DNA of 43,803 bases from assembly GCA_020832285.1 (NCBI GenBank), contig JAFIFB010000046.1:1-43803 (forward strand), written 5' to 3'. Shown here in pieces: positions 18,693 through 26,729 of the stretch (within the stretch, counting starts at the first letter, position 1; each line of letters begins with the position of its first letter). Below the pieces are notes generated by a model, which saw nothing but the letters and a program-made list of their open reading frames with translations, did not search any database and was not told the DNA's origin. The position numbers and the translations under genes were made by a program. This DNA is from Balneolaceae bacterium (GTDB lineage: Bacteria > Bacteroidota > Rhodothermia > Balneolales > Balneolaceae).

Positions 18693-19741
18693 AATCAATA
18701 AAAGGACCTGCGATTTTTCTCGCCCAGTTTGCGGGCGATGAAGCACCGTTTAACAATATCGATGCAATCAGTGACTGGGCGGCTTCGCTCGGTTACAAAG
18801 GGATCCAGATTCCCACCTGGGATGCCCGGCTGATTGACCTTCAGAAAGTGGCCGAAAGTAAAACCTATGCCGATGAATACCGCGGCAAAATTGAAGAGAA
18901 GGGGCTGAAAATCACCGAGCTCTCCACGCACCTGCAGGGGCAGCTTGTGGCTGTTCACCCGGCGTATGACGTGATGTTCGACGGTTTTGCCCCGGAAGAA
19001 GTACACGGAAAACCGAAAGAGCGACAGAAATGGGCAACCAACCAGCTTATGATGGCTGCCCGTGCGAGTGCCAACTTCGGCCTGGATGCCCATGCATCAT
19101 TTTCAGGAGCGCTGATGTGGCACACGGTTTATCCCTGGCCTCAGCGCCCTGCCGGACTGGTGGACGACGGTTTTGCCGAGCTGGCCCGTCTCTGGAAGCC
19201 GATCCTGAATGAGTTTGACAAGCACGGTGTGGACGTCTGTTACGAACTGCACCCCGGCGAAGACTTGCACGACGGCGTCACTTACGAAAAATTCCTTGAA
19301 GCTACGGGCAACCATCCGCGCGCAAGAATTCTATACGACCCGAGTCACTTCCTGCTGCAGCAGCTCGATTACCTGGCTTTTATCGACATCTACAAAGACT
19401 ACATCGAGTCGTTCCATGTGAAAGATGCCGAGTTTAATCCCACAGGTCGTGCCGGTGTTTACGGCGGGTACGAAGGCTGGACAGACCGCCCCGGACGCTT
19501 CCGCTCGCTCGGAGACGGACAGATCGACTTTGGCGGTATTTTCACCAAACTGTCTCAGTACGGTATCGATTGCTGGGCGGTACTCGAGTGGGAGTGCTGC
19601 ATCAAGCATCCCGAGCAGGGAGCCGAAGAAGGGGCACCCTTTATCCAGGATCACATCATCCGCGTAACCGAAAAAGCGTTCGATGACTTTGCCGGAGCTG
19701 GAAGCGATGCGGAGCTGAACAAGAAGATCCTGGGAATTTAA
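18689..19741 (+). CDS. Sugar phosphate isomerase/epimerase (xylose-isomerase-like TIM barrel)
   Basis: A 350-residue TIM-barrel protein of the AP-endonuclease-2/xylose isomerase-like superfamily. Acidic and histidine metal ligands are visible in YELHPGED, ILYDPSHFLLQ, SFHVKDAE and AVLEWEC. It overlaps the upstream dehydrogenase by four bases and very likely converts the keto-sugar product of that enzyme. A terminator follows at 19769. Exact chemistry (isomerase, epimerase or dehydratase) is undetermined. Confidence 0.9.
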   Translation: MKSIKGPAIFLAQFAGDEAPFNNIDAISDWAASLGYKGIQIPTWDARLIDLQKVAESKTYADEYRGKIEEKGLKITELSTHLQGQLVAVHPAYDVMFDGFAPEEVHGKPKERQKWATNQLMMAARASANFGLDAHASFSGALMWHTVYPWPQRPAGLVDDGFAELARLWKPILNEFDKHGVDVCYELHPGEDLHDGVTYEKFLEATGNHPRARILYDPSHFLLQQLDYLAFIDIYKDYIESFHVKDAEFNPTGRAGVYGGYEGWTDRPGRFRSLGDGQIDFGGIFTKLSQYGIDCWAVLEWECCIKHPEQGAEEGAPFIQDHIIRVTEKAFDDFAGAGSDAELNKKILGI

Positions 19742-19768
19742 AACCAGGCTTCAACCCACGATTATTTG

Positions 19769-19798
19769 AAACCCGCAGGCGAGAGTTTGCGGGTTTTT
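19769..19798 (+). terminator. Terminator between the sugar operon and intI
   Basis: An 8-bp stem AACCCGCA/TGCGGGTT with a GC-containing loop and a following T-run, 28 bp after the isomerase stop. It marks the boundary between core genome and integron; intI converges on it from the right. Confidence 0.88.
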
Positions 19799-20808
19799 TA
19801 TGTGTCAAGAGGGCTTATTATGCCTTTTCCTCCACGGTTGAGTACATGTAGGTACACGGAAGTGGTTTTCAGTGAGCGATGTCCCAGCAAATCCTGCACG
19901 GTGCGGATGTCATACCCATTTTGCAGTAAGAGGGTGGCAAAGGAGTGGCGGAATGTATGAGGGCTTACATTCTTTGAGATATTTGCCGCTTTTGCAGCCA
20001 TTTTAATGGACCGTCTGATTTTTTTGGGATGGATATGATACCGGTACCATATACCTGATTGAGGATCTTTTCTTCTTCTTTTTGATGGAAAAATATATTG
20101 CCATTTCAAAGAACCAGCCTCCCGCGGATATTTTTTTGCAAGAGCGGATGGCAAAATCGTTTGACCGAATCCCTTTGCAAGATCCTGGTTGTGCAGGTTT
20201 TTTACTTTTTTTATCTGATTTGAAAGTAATGGTTTGATAAGCTGCGGGAGTACGGTAATCCTGTCTCTGTTTCCTTTTCCACGCCGAATGAGAATCTGGT
20301 TATAATCAAAATCAATATCCTGAACCCGAAGCCGGAGAGCTTCAGATATTCTCAGGCCTGCCCCATACAGAAGAGAACAAACGATGTATTCAACTCCCTC
20401 CAATTTTTCCAAAATACGGTCCGCCTCGTTTTTTGATAAGACCGTTGGCAAATGTTTTGGTTTTTTAGCCCGTTTCAGGTTTTTCAGTTCACCGAAATCC
20501 TGCTTTAGTATGTGTTTATACAAAAAAACAAGTGCCGAGAGTGCTTGATTTTGTGTAGAAGCGGCAACACGTTCATTTACAGAGATATGATTTAGAAATT
20601 CAACGATATCTGCTTGACCAAGCTGTTGAGGGTGCTTCAGATTATGAAAACCCACATATTTTTTAATCCAATACACATAACTTTTTTCAGTGTGATGACT
20701 GTAATTTCTCCTTACAATTTCCCGGCGTACTTTTTGTAGCAGTTTCATGAATTTATCATGGATATTTGTTGCTGGACATTTTTTATCATCTATATTTGTA
20801 GGAATCAA
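19798..20808 (-). CDS. intI: Integron integrase IntI
   Basis: A 336-residue tyrosine recombinase that inserts and excises cassettes by acting on double-stranded attI and folded single-stranded attC. Catalytic residues are Arg153 (GAGLRISEAL), His284 and Arg287 (HTFRH), His310 (LLGH) and nucleophile Tyr319. The IntI-specific insert, absent from XerC/XerD, is at about 218-258 (LPSALAKKYP, WQYIFPS, DPQSG, HIH). The C terminus ends GGKGIISPLDT as in other IntI. The TTG start at 20808 has an AAGGAG 10 nt upstream and gives an N terminus of the length seen in class 1 IntI; the first in-frame ATG would be at 20748. It is read away from the array, the usual integron layout. All catalytic residues are intact, so it is probably active. 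Confidence 0.95.
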   Translation of the reverse strand: MIPTNIDDKKCPATNIHDKFMKLLQKVRREIVRRNYSHHTEKSYVYWIKKYVGFHNLKHPQQLGQADIVEFLNHISVNERVAASTQNQALSALVFLYKHILKQDFGELKNLKRAKKPKHLPTVLSKNEADRILEKLEGVEYIVCSLLYGAGLRISEALRLRVQDIDFDYNQILIRRGKGNRDRITVLPQLIKPLLSNQIKKVKNLHNQDLAKGFGQTILPSALAKKYPREAGSLKWQYIFPSKRRRKDPQSGIWYRYHIHPKKIRRSIKMAAKAANISKNVSPHTFRHSFATLLLQNGYDIRTVQDLLGHRSLKTTSVYLHVLNRGGKGIISPLDT

Positions 20809-20982
20809 AAATCATGAACTCCTTACAAAAAAAGATCGATAAAAATCAATTTAGGACAAAAATTCCAGCAAGATTGTCCGATAAAATCCAAAATTCTGTT
20901 TTTGTTGGTCATTTTGATGTAAATAAATTATTATCAGACAGGCACGGGGATTCGGGGTGTCTGGGTAATTAAATGTTAGCAG
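20809..20982 (+). other. attI region and insertion junction
   Basis: The integrase leader region ends in the GTTAGCA core at 20975-20981, where cassette 1 joins after the G at 20975. The R'' of cassette 1 (TGCTAAC) is complementary to this core, proving the junction. A cassette promoter must lie here or within intI, but none is recognisable with confidence. A 52-codon plus-strand frame, 20814-20972, ends three bases before the junction and starts five bases from the intI start codon; it may be an attI leader peptide. Confidence 0.75.
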
Positions 20983-20997
20983 TCTCAAATAGTTTCT

Positions 20998-22050
20998 ATG
21001 TCACAAATCTTATTTGATAAAATAGCCGAAGCCATAATTCCACGGGGTGAGAATCAAGAAAGAATAGACGAAGTGGAAGAGGCACTATTAAAAGCTACAT
21101 TAGCTGAGAGTCTTTTATTATCTGATAAAATATTGGTAAATAATTTTGGCCCAAATGTAAATCTCGTAGTATTGAAAAATTGGCTTGGACAGGATCTCCT
21201 TGAACAATTTTTACATGACAAAACTATTTCATTTTTCCATTCAAACAGCTCAATTGGTTTTGCAGATGATAACGCAGCAAAATTTTTAAAAGCAAAACCT
21301 GGATTTTCAGTTTTTGGCGGAGTTGGTGAAGATTTTTCAATTCATGAAGGAACTGTGATAATTTTAAAAGAACAAACAGATTTAAGTGATTATGATTCAC
21401 AAAGACTAGCATCTCTTGTTGAGTCTAATAATGTAGAATGCAATTGTGATAAAATAGCTTCAATGGCTACCGAATGCATTAATAAACAGCATGGTAAGAA
21501 TATTGATTACATGGACCATGCAAAGTCATTATATCTTCTTGGATTATCTGCTCAATTGGATTGTTCATTTATTTCATCGAAAGATAGGTACACCCAGTTA
21601 ATTGATGAATACATGGGTACGCTAGTTGATTATGATAAAGCCATATCCAAACCATTTAATACCTTGTTAGATTTTGAAGATTTTCCAAATTTGGCCAACC
21701 TCAGTATTGCAGATGAATTAGATTTTAAAGAAATCTATGAATTAAGAGAGGATAAAGAAGCAATAAAATTTAGAGAATGGCTTCAAAATGTTAATAAGCA
21801 AAATGATTTAGATATCATAAAAGAATATACATCAGATATTTACAATCCACTTTATCGCTCACCTAAGAGAAAAATAACATCATTTGGAATAAGCACGTCA
21901 TTTAGTATAGGTCTTGCATTTGTTGACCCTACTTTAGCTATACCTGGAGGTGTAGCTGGTAATGCTTTCGACCAATTTATTGCGGGGAAAATTTTAAAAA
22001 ATTGGTCACCAAAATACTTTCTCCAAAAAATACCTAAACCTAAAAAATAA
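20998..22050 (+). CDS. Cassette 1 protein of unknown function, 350 aa
   Basis: Not recognised. The first gene of the first cassette, so the one best placed for expression from an attI promoter. Sequence features: a mixed alpha/beta N-terminal half with acidic helices (about residues 1-65), a central region with several cysteines (ECNCDKIASMATEC, around 147-160), and a C-terminal Gly/Ala-rich hydrophobic segment (about 300-330, containing LAIPGGVAGNA) that could insert in or lie on a membrane, followed by a basic tail. AT-rich codon use matches other cassette genes and not the host region. The next gene follows after 7 bp, so the two probably act together. Confidence 0.8.
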   Translation: MSQILFDKIAEAIIPRGENQERIDEVEEALLKATLAESLLLSDKILVNNFGPNVNLVVLKNWLGQDLLEQFLHDKTISFFHSNSSIGFADDNAAKFLKAKPGFSVFGGVGEDFSIHEGTVIILKEQTDLSDYDSQRLASLVESNNVECNCDKIASMATECINKQHGKNIDYMDHAKSLYLLGLSAQLDCSFISSKDRYTQLIDEYMGTLVDYDKAISKPFNTLLDFEDFPNLANLSIADELDFKEIYELREDKEAIKFREWLQNVNKQNDLDIIKEYTSDIYNPLYRSPKRKITSFGISTSFSIGLAFVDPTLAIPGGVAGNAFDQFIAGKILKNWSPKYFLQKIPKPKK

Positions 22051-22057
22051 AGTTATC

Positions 22058-22309
22058 ATGAAATTAACACTTAGAAAAATTACTGATGGGAATAAAAAAT
22101 TGCTTGGAGCAATTATCACAACGAATACACCACGTAACGCTGATGCAAAAGTTACTTCTGAAATTGAAAATAGGATAATTAATTACGCGTTCGATAAATT
22201 ATTCAAAAACGAATCTTTAAGTGTTTTCAAAAGCATATACAGTGATATCATTTCAATCACTTTCATAAGAAATATTAATGAACTTGAGCAAGAAACGATT
22301 GAGGTGTAG
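22058..22309 (+). CDS. Cassette 1 small protein of unknown function, 83 aa
   Basis: Not recognised. Starts 7 bp after the stop of the 350-residue gene and ends two bases before the R'' box of attC1, so it fills the cassette. It is predicted mostly soluble, with no metal-binding cysteines and no helix-turn-helix pattern. It could be an immunity or accessory partner of the larger protein, by position only. Confidence 0.7.
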   Translation: MKLTLRKITDGNKKLLGAIITTNTPRNADAKVTSEIENRIINYAFDKLFKNESLSVFKSIYSDIISITFIRNINELEQETIEV

Positions 22310-22311
22310 AC

Positions 22312-22402
22312 TGCTAACAATGCAAATCAAGCGGACGCGTTTGCGCTTAGTTGCTTACATTCAAGGACTTAGCCGCGCCGCTTATTTGCCAAGCCGTTAT
22401 AG
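22312..22402 (+). other. attC1 (91 bp)
   Basis: R'' TGCTAAC at 22312-22318, R' GTTATAG at 22396-22402, with inner arms AAGCGG and CCGCTT. R'' is complementary to the start of cassette 1 over 11 bases (GTTAGCAGTCT). It shares both outer thirds with attC8. Confidence 0.9.
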
Positions 22403-22424
22403 TGCTTGAATAAACTAAGCCCTA

Positions 22425-23147
22425 ATGCCTGAAATCAATATTCAAATGAATGAGTTTATTTACTTTTTGAGTGGAATTGCATTCTACTTTCTACTTGACA
22501 TACTAAAAGCCTATTACATTAAAAAAGTTGAAAATGAGGCTGAAATTGAAGACTTGCCTCTTATTACCAAAATTTCTGAGTCAGTAAAACAAGATTTCCG
22601 AAAAGAAATAAGCACTATCAATGCCAAACTTTCTGTTCTTACTAATCAACGTTCTTTAATTGATGAAAAGGCGGTCCATGTTATTAACAAGTTTTTTGAG
22701 AAATGTTTAGAAATAAGAGATTTGCATTCTCAAAATTTTGGTGATTTTGCTGGTAAGGATCTGGGCCAGTTACTTGTAGACTATCAACTCAAAGTTGATG
22801 AAGCGCATAGAAATTTATACTCCGACTATCACGTACTTTTGCTTTATCATAATAATGATGAAGAACTTATTAAAAGTGCTGAAGAAATAATTTCAGCAAG
22901 CAGTGCAGTACATGAAACTTTTAAAAGCCATTATGGCAAAATAAAGATTTCAATATTAAATGAAGCAGAAGCAATTCCACAAACATCTTATTCAAAGGCA
23001 GTTGAGGAATCCAACAGAGTCATTTCAGAATATTATGAGGACCAAAAAGGTAATTTGGAGTATTTTAACAAAAGTTTTAGCGAATTAATGAGATCATTAA
23101 ATAAATCGATATCTGAATTCGGATTAAAAAACAGTGTTACTCATTAA
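22425..23147 (+). CDS. Cassette 2 membrane-anchored coiled-coil protein, 240 aa
   Basis: Not recognised. One N-terminal transmembrane segment (about residues 9-30, YFLSGIAFYFLLDILKAYYI), then a charged, mostly helical cytoplasmic or periplasmic region without enzyme motifs. It is the first of two genes in cassette 2, and the next starts 33 bp later and is also membrane-anchored at its N terminus, so the pair may form a complex at the inner membrane. Confidence 0.75.
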   Translation: MPEINIQMNEFIYFLSGIAFYFLLDILKAYYIKKVENEAEIEDLPLITKISESVKQDFRKEISTINAKLSVLTNQRSLIDEKAVHVINKFFEKCLEIRDLHSQNFGDFAGKDLGQLLVDYQLKVDEAHRNLYSDYHVLLLYHNNDEELIKSAEEIISASSAVHETFKSHYGKIKISILNEAEAIPQTSYSKAVEESNRVISEYYEDQKGNLEYFNKSFSELMRSLNKSISEFGLKNSVTH

Positions 23148-23180
23148 GTGCTATGCAATTTTACAAGAACCTACCCTTAA

Positions 23181-23948
23181 ATGACACTTCAAGAATTAGT
23201 TGATCTATTAAATAATAATCAGGGTGTTTTAAGCCTGATATTATTTGTGGGTACAATTTTCATTGGTTGGTTTACGGGTATATTTCGAGCTTTGATAAAA
23301 AAACCAAAGTTTAAGATAAATGTAGTGCCAAAAATGTCTTTTGGATCTGTATTTTTAACTGGCCAAAAATATACACCTCCTGGTCATGGTACATATGATG
23401 TTCATCAAACCGCTTTTGTTCTTTATTTAGAAATAACAAATATTGGTAGCGCGGCTTCAAATTTAGGTGAAATCGAAATTGGATACTTTAAAGATGATGG
23501 TAAGAGCACTTTCTTTCAAAGAAGATTATGGATAAAAGAGTCAAATATTCTCGATGATTTTATAATTCCTTCTGCTGATGGGCAGGTATTGCGAGTTCCT
23601 CACCTAAAACAAGTCAATTTCCTATATGGGGAAACATATAATGGCTTTCTTGAAGTTGGACAGTCAATAGTTGGTGCTGCTTATTTTGAGCAATATTTTA
23701 GTTGGGGAAATAATTATCCAAGGGTTGATAAAGAGAGAAATACTGATCTGAAAATTAAAGTTAAAGATGCTTTTGATAGAACCTTTACTAAAAAAATTAA
23801 AGTGCCCATAATTGATATCGAAGAAGCTGAGAAGTACAATCACAAATTTGGACAATCACATCAGTTAATTGATTCAGATAAAAAGAGTAATTTAAATTTT
23901 GAATCGGAAAAACATAACGAAGGTGACAAAAAGTCAAATAAGCCATAA
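23181..23948 (+). CDS. Cassette 2 membrane-anchored protein, 255 aa
   Basis: Not recognised. An N-terminal transmembrane segment (about 14-37, LSLILFVGTIFIGWFTGIF) precedes a beta-rich domain (about 45-210) and a charged, Lys/Glu/Asn-rich tail. The stop lies nine bases before attC2's R'' box. It resembles the single-TM plus beta-sandwich organisation of proteins of unknown function often met in accessory regions. No catalytic motif is apparent. Confidence 0.75.
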   Translation: MTLQELVDLLNNNQGVLSLILFVGTIFIGWFTGIFRALIKKPKFKINVVPKMSFGSVFLTGQKYTPPGHGTYDVHQTAFVLYLEITNIGSAASNLGEIEIGYFKDDGKSTFFQRRLWIKESNILDDFIIPSADGQVLRVPHLKQVNFLYGETYNGFLEVGQSIVGAAYFEQYFSWGNNYPRVDKERNTDLKIKVKDAFDRTFTKKIKVPIIDIEEAEKYNHKFGQSHQLIDSDKKSNLNFESEKHNEGDKKSNKP

Positions 23949-23957
23949 AGTGGTGCA

Positions 23958-24047
23958 CTATAACCAGCAATTTCTGCTGACGGGTTCACTTTGGCCGTTT
24001 GGCTTTTGAGAGGGTTGCCCCGCAGCAGAATTGCCAAACCGTTAGGT
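23958..24047 (+). other. attC2 (90 bp)
   Basis: R'' CTATAAC 23958-23964, R' GTTAGGT 24041-24047. Long inner arms (CAGCAATTTCTGCTG and CAGCAGAATTGCC) are nearly the same as in attC7. R'' and its flank are complementary to the start of cassette 2 over 10 bases. Confidence 0.92.
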
Positions 24048-24052
24048 GGTTC

Positions 24053-24613
24053 TCAAAACTTTAACTCAAATGGTTCTGATAAAGCCCTCAATGTATCTTG
24101 ATAAGTTTCTTTATCAATCCTATCCACTGCAATTCTTGAAACGTATGAAGAAAAATGAAGGATTAATTTTTCACGATGTGGACTATCTAATTGTGCAATT
24201 GTCGATAGATTTATTTTTTCGGAGTAAGGAATTGTAATTAAATGTTGAAAATCAACAAAAAAATGAGGTAAGCTTGGATAAACAGGGGTCGGGTCGATAA
24301 AAAAATACCTGACGATATTTGTATTATGAATGAAATCTCTCAAGAATGAACCTAATGAATTACTTTTTGTTTTGGACAGTTTATTTTCTTCATCAGCACT
24401 TTGAGTAATTTGTTCAAATTCTGTTGAGTTTTGTAGTATATCCTTAGCTGGTAATAAAGATGCAATTAATAAATAACTTGCTTTATTCCATTCTACGTCG
24501 CAGGCATTTGTAAGTACAATACCTAATGGAGCTTCTTCCATTTCCCAAGGTACATTATCTACAATTGTTCCTTGAGTTATTTCGTCTCTATCATATTCTT
24601 TAAGCCAAGCCAT
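24053..24613 (-). CDS. Cassette 3 protein of unknown function, 186 aa
   Basis: Not recognised. Last gene of a three-gene operon that runs against the direction of the array; it begins five bases after its upstream neighbour. An N-terminal part with IVLTNACDVEW (about residues 33-43) looks like a small beta domain, and the rest is helical. No membrane segments. Because it faces attI it cannot be served by an attI promoter and must depend on one inside the cassette. Confidence 0.75.
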   Translation of the reverse strand: MAWLKEYDRDEITQGTIVDNVPWEMEEAPLGIVLTNACDVEWNKASYLLIASLLPAKDILQNSTEFEQITQSADEENKLSKTKSNSLGSFLRDFIHNTNIVRYFFIDPTPVYPSLPHFFVDFQHLITIPYSEKINLSTIAQLDSPHREKLILHFSSYVSRIAVDRIDKETYQDTLRALSEPFELKF

Positions 24614-24618
24614 TCAAT

Positions 24619-24966
24619 TTAAGCTTCTATTCCAACTATTTGTCCAATTGATTTTCCATGATAAGTAGATTTAAACCACTCTGAATCAGAAATTTTTGAG
24701 TAACGATTTAGCAAATCCAATTCAGTTGGTTTTGAGTTTGTCTCAGTATTGATCTGACTGTCGCTATCTAAATTTTTCATTAACAGTTCAGAACTATTAA
24801 AATCATTAGATGAATTATAGAAATTTGGATCTGGATCTGGCATCGTCATGGTTGCCATAGAAATAGCTAGCGTCGTGCTAAAAACTATAGTATTAGTGCT
24901 ATTAAAGTAATTAGATTCACGGGAAATATCAGTGCTTTCTGTACTATTTATTACTTTAGTTTTCAT
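24619..24966 (-). CDS. Cassette 3 small protein of unknown function, 115 aa
   Basis: Not recognised. Low-complexity Ser/Asn/Thr-rich sequence, with a short hydrophobic patch around residues 28-42 and a C-terminal DLLNRYSKISDSEWF segment. Packed between two other minus-strand genes with four- and five-base gaps, so it belongs to the same operon and is likely a linker or regulatory subunit. Confidence 0.65.
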   Translation of the reverse strand: MKTKVINSTESTDISRESNYFNSTNTIVFSTTLAISMATMTMPDPDPNFYNSSNDFNSSELLMKNLDSDSQINTETNSKPTELDLLNRYSKISDSEWFKSTYHGKSIGQIVGIEA

Positions 24967-24970
24967 ATCA

Positions 24971-25612
24971 TTAAATTATATTTTCAAAGACATTCGACTC
25001 TAACTTTTTTAACGAATCATCAAAAAGACTTGTTATCATCTTCTTATCAGGAAAGTCTGTAATATTTACATCGCGGTGATCATTTATACTACAAAATAGA
25101 CCTTTTTTATTATTTGCTCTTGGTTCTAATTTAATACCGTATAACCCATTGTCTTCTGAAAAGATTTGGAAACTCAAAGACTTAGCTTTCACTAAATAAT
25201 CACTATTTGTGCTAATTTTTGATTGAAGATATTGTTGAGAAAGATAGTCTTCAGCATTGATTTCTAGACCAGTCCATTCATGTTCAGTATTTACTCCGAT
25301 AGCTTTGAGGTTGAAATCAAATTTAGAAGAAGTAAGTCTTTTTAATTCTTCAACTACTTTTTCAATAATTGCAATTAACTCTTCGATCGTTCTGTGAACA
25401 AATTGTATTCTAAGTGGATTTATCTTTACAAGTGGCATTGGTTTTTTATTGTCGTTTAAAGCAATCACAAACCCATCGTCAGCTAATCCATGTTCAGTTT
25501 GATATGGATCATCAAATAACTCAAGACAAAATTTCTTTTCCAGTAATGGGATTTTTTGAATCGGCTTAGACCAAACGCCAACAATTGAATATGAGATAGT
25601 TGAATGTGTCAT
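24971..25612 (-). CDS. Cassette 3 protein of unknown function, 213 aa
   Basis: Not securely recognised. First gene of the reverse operon. A strand-helix arrangement with PLVKINPLRIQF, then a long helix (TIEELIAIIEKVVEELKRL, about 73-91), and later strands. It loosely recalls the TIGR04255 type of accessory-region proteins, but that is only an impression. Its promoter must lie in the 60 bp between its start and attC3. Soluble. Confidence 0.75.
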   Translation of the reverse strand: MTHSTISYSIVGVWSKPIQKIPLLEKKFCLELFDDPYQTEHGLADDGFVIALNDNKKPMPLVKINPLRIQFVHRTIEELIAIIEKVVEELKRLTSSKFDFNLKAIGVNTEHEWTGLEINAEDYLSQQYLQSKISTNSDYLVKAKSLSFQIFSEDNGLYGIKLEPRANNKKGLFCSINDHRDVNITDFPDKKMITSLFDDSLKKLESNVFENII

Positions 25613-25672
25613 TTCTTTATTTACTCAACGATTCCTTTTAAGTTTTAAAAAATAGCATAAATTAAGCAAACC

Positions 25673-25761
25673 ACCTAACAAAGCGGCTCAAACGGACGAG
25701 TTAGCAGTTCGGGTCTTTGGAAAGTTGGTAGCCTCGCCGCTTAGCCGCCAAACCGTTAAGG
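25673..25761 (+). other. attC3 (89 bp)
   Basis: R'' ACCTAAC 25673-25679, R' GTTAAGG 25755-25761, inner arms AAGCGGCT and GCCGCTTAGCCGCC. R'' and flank complement the start of cassette 3 over 11 bases. Confidence 0.9.
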
Positions 25762-26369
25762 TCCGTCAGGCGCGCGGGAATGTGGGGCAGGTGGGTGCGG
25801 GGTGTTTGCTTTTTTAATATTTGTGGATTGTCTCCGGTTCCAGTCCGTTTTGATGGGCTGCTTCTGTTGAAATAGTTCCAGACAATCTGGGCGCCGTTGG
25901 CTTTTTCAGAACGGATCGCCGTCCGGGGGCAGGCCTCGTGGTGGCAAAATTTGTCCGTCAGTGCGGTATGGCGATATTTTTCGAGGAGGGCGAGCCTCTG
26001 TTAGTGATTGCTATGAACGGCGGGCGGCTCGTCGGTTTTTCTTTTTTGGCTTGTAGCGGTGGCCGCCTTGCGTTGTTGAAATTCGGTGTGGTTCGGAAAC
26101 ACCTGCTTTTGCAAAAAGGTGCCATTTGCTGGCTGGCAGCTATGAGCACGGGGCCTGCTTTGCTCGTGCAGCATCGTTCCCACGGCGCCTGGGGCCGGGT
26201 TGGGTAATCGGTCTTGTAATAGCGGTGGTGGAAACCGGTTCGTCCGCCTTGTTTTTGAATCGCCTGCATCAGGTCTTTCCAGCGCCTGCCGGACAGGAGG
26301 TTGACCGGGTTTTTTGTTCTTGGAAAACAGGGCAGAGATTGGTTATTTGGCATCATCAGAACGAAGATT
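25762..26369. other. Cassette 4 body: GC-rich, no convincing gene
   Basis: About 610 bp, much more GC-rich than the cassettes around it. Overlapping frames on both strands (25938-26207 plus, 25958-26356 minus, 26126-26464 plus) look like by-products of GC-rich sequence: skewed composition, no family resemblance, no good ribosome-binding site. The final 17 codons before attC4 (in frame GRDWLFGIIRTKIP, stop at 26375) match the end of the membrane-protein gene of cassette 12, so the cassette carries the 3' end of a lost homologue. The rest could be a non-coding RNA or a decayed gene. Confidence 0.5.
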
Positions 26370-26454
26370 CCTTAACAAGCGGTTCGTGCGGATTCGTTTT
26401 GGCTTCGGGTCGTTGGAAAATGGGTCGTCTCCCCGCACAACCGCCAGACCGTTA
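26322..26454 (+). repeat. 133-bp segment shared with cassette 12 (42609-42741)
   Basis: Collinear without gaps to 42609-42741, with only a handful of substitutions, all before the attC R'' box. It covers the 3' end of a membrane-protein reading frame plus nearly all of attC4. Confidence 0.9.
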
Positions 26455-26457
26455 TAC
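26370..26457 (+). other. attC4 (88 bp)
   Basis: R'' CCTTAAC 26370-26376, R' GTTATAC 26451-26457. Its inner sequence is identical to attC12. R'' matches the cassette 4 start (GTTAAGG), but with only seven bases of complementarity. Confidence 0.9.
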
Positions 26458-26482
26458 CACTTAATTAAAAGACTACACAGTT

Positions 26483-26689
26483 ATGGAAATAAAAGCATTA
26501 GAGAAAGAAGCAATTCGCGAATGGGGTAAATATGGAAGCGCAATTAATGAAGCATTCAATTTTAAAAAAGGATCATTAATAAACACGGAGGCTATTAGTG
26601 AAGCTGTTCGTAATAATGATATTCAAAAGTTAAAACAGTTGATTAAATATGCTAAAGAACAAACCATATTAATAAAGAATTTAGATTGA
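26483..26689 (+). CDS. Cassette 5 small helical protein, 68 aa
   Basis: Not recognised. A short, charged, predominantly helical protein with ATG start soon after the cassette junction. It lies 40 bp upstream of the GHKL ATPase and is likely co-transcribed; it could be a regulatory or partner subunit of that ATPase. Neither membrane segment nor DNA-binding pattern is visible. Confidence 0.65.
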   Translation: MEIKALEKEAIREWGKYGSAINEAFNFKKGSLINTEAISEAVRNNDIQKLKQLIKYAKEQTILIKNLD

Positions 26690-26729
26690 AATATTTTTTC
26701 ATAACTATCAATAACAAAATAATATTCAA

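Noticed and set aside
19798-20808. XerC/XerD or phage integrase
   Set aside because: The IntI-specific insert before HTFRH, the IntI-like C terminus and the following attC array make IntI certain.
25938-26464. Overlapping ORFs on both strands in cassette 4
   Set aside because: GC-rich sequence gives long frames by chance; none has family resemblance or start context, so the cassette is described as without a convincing gene.
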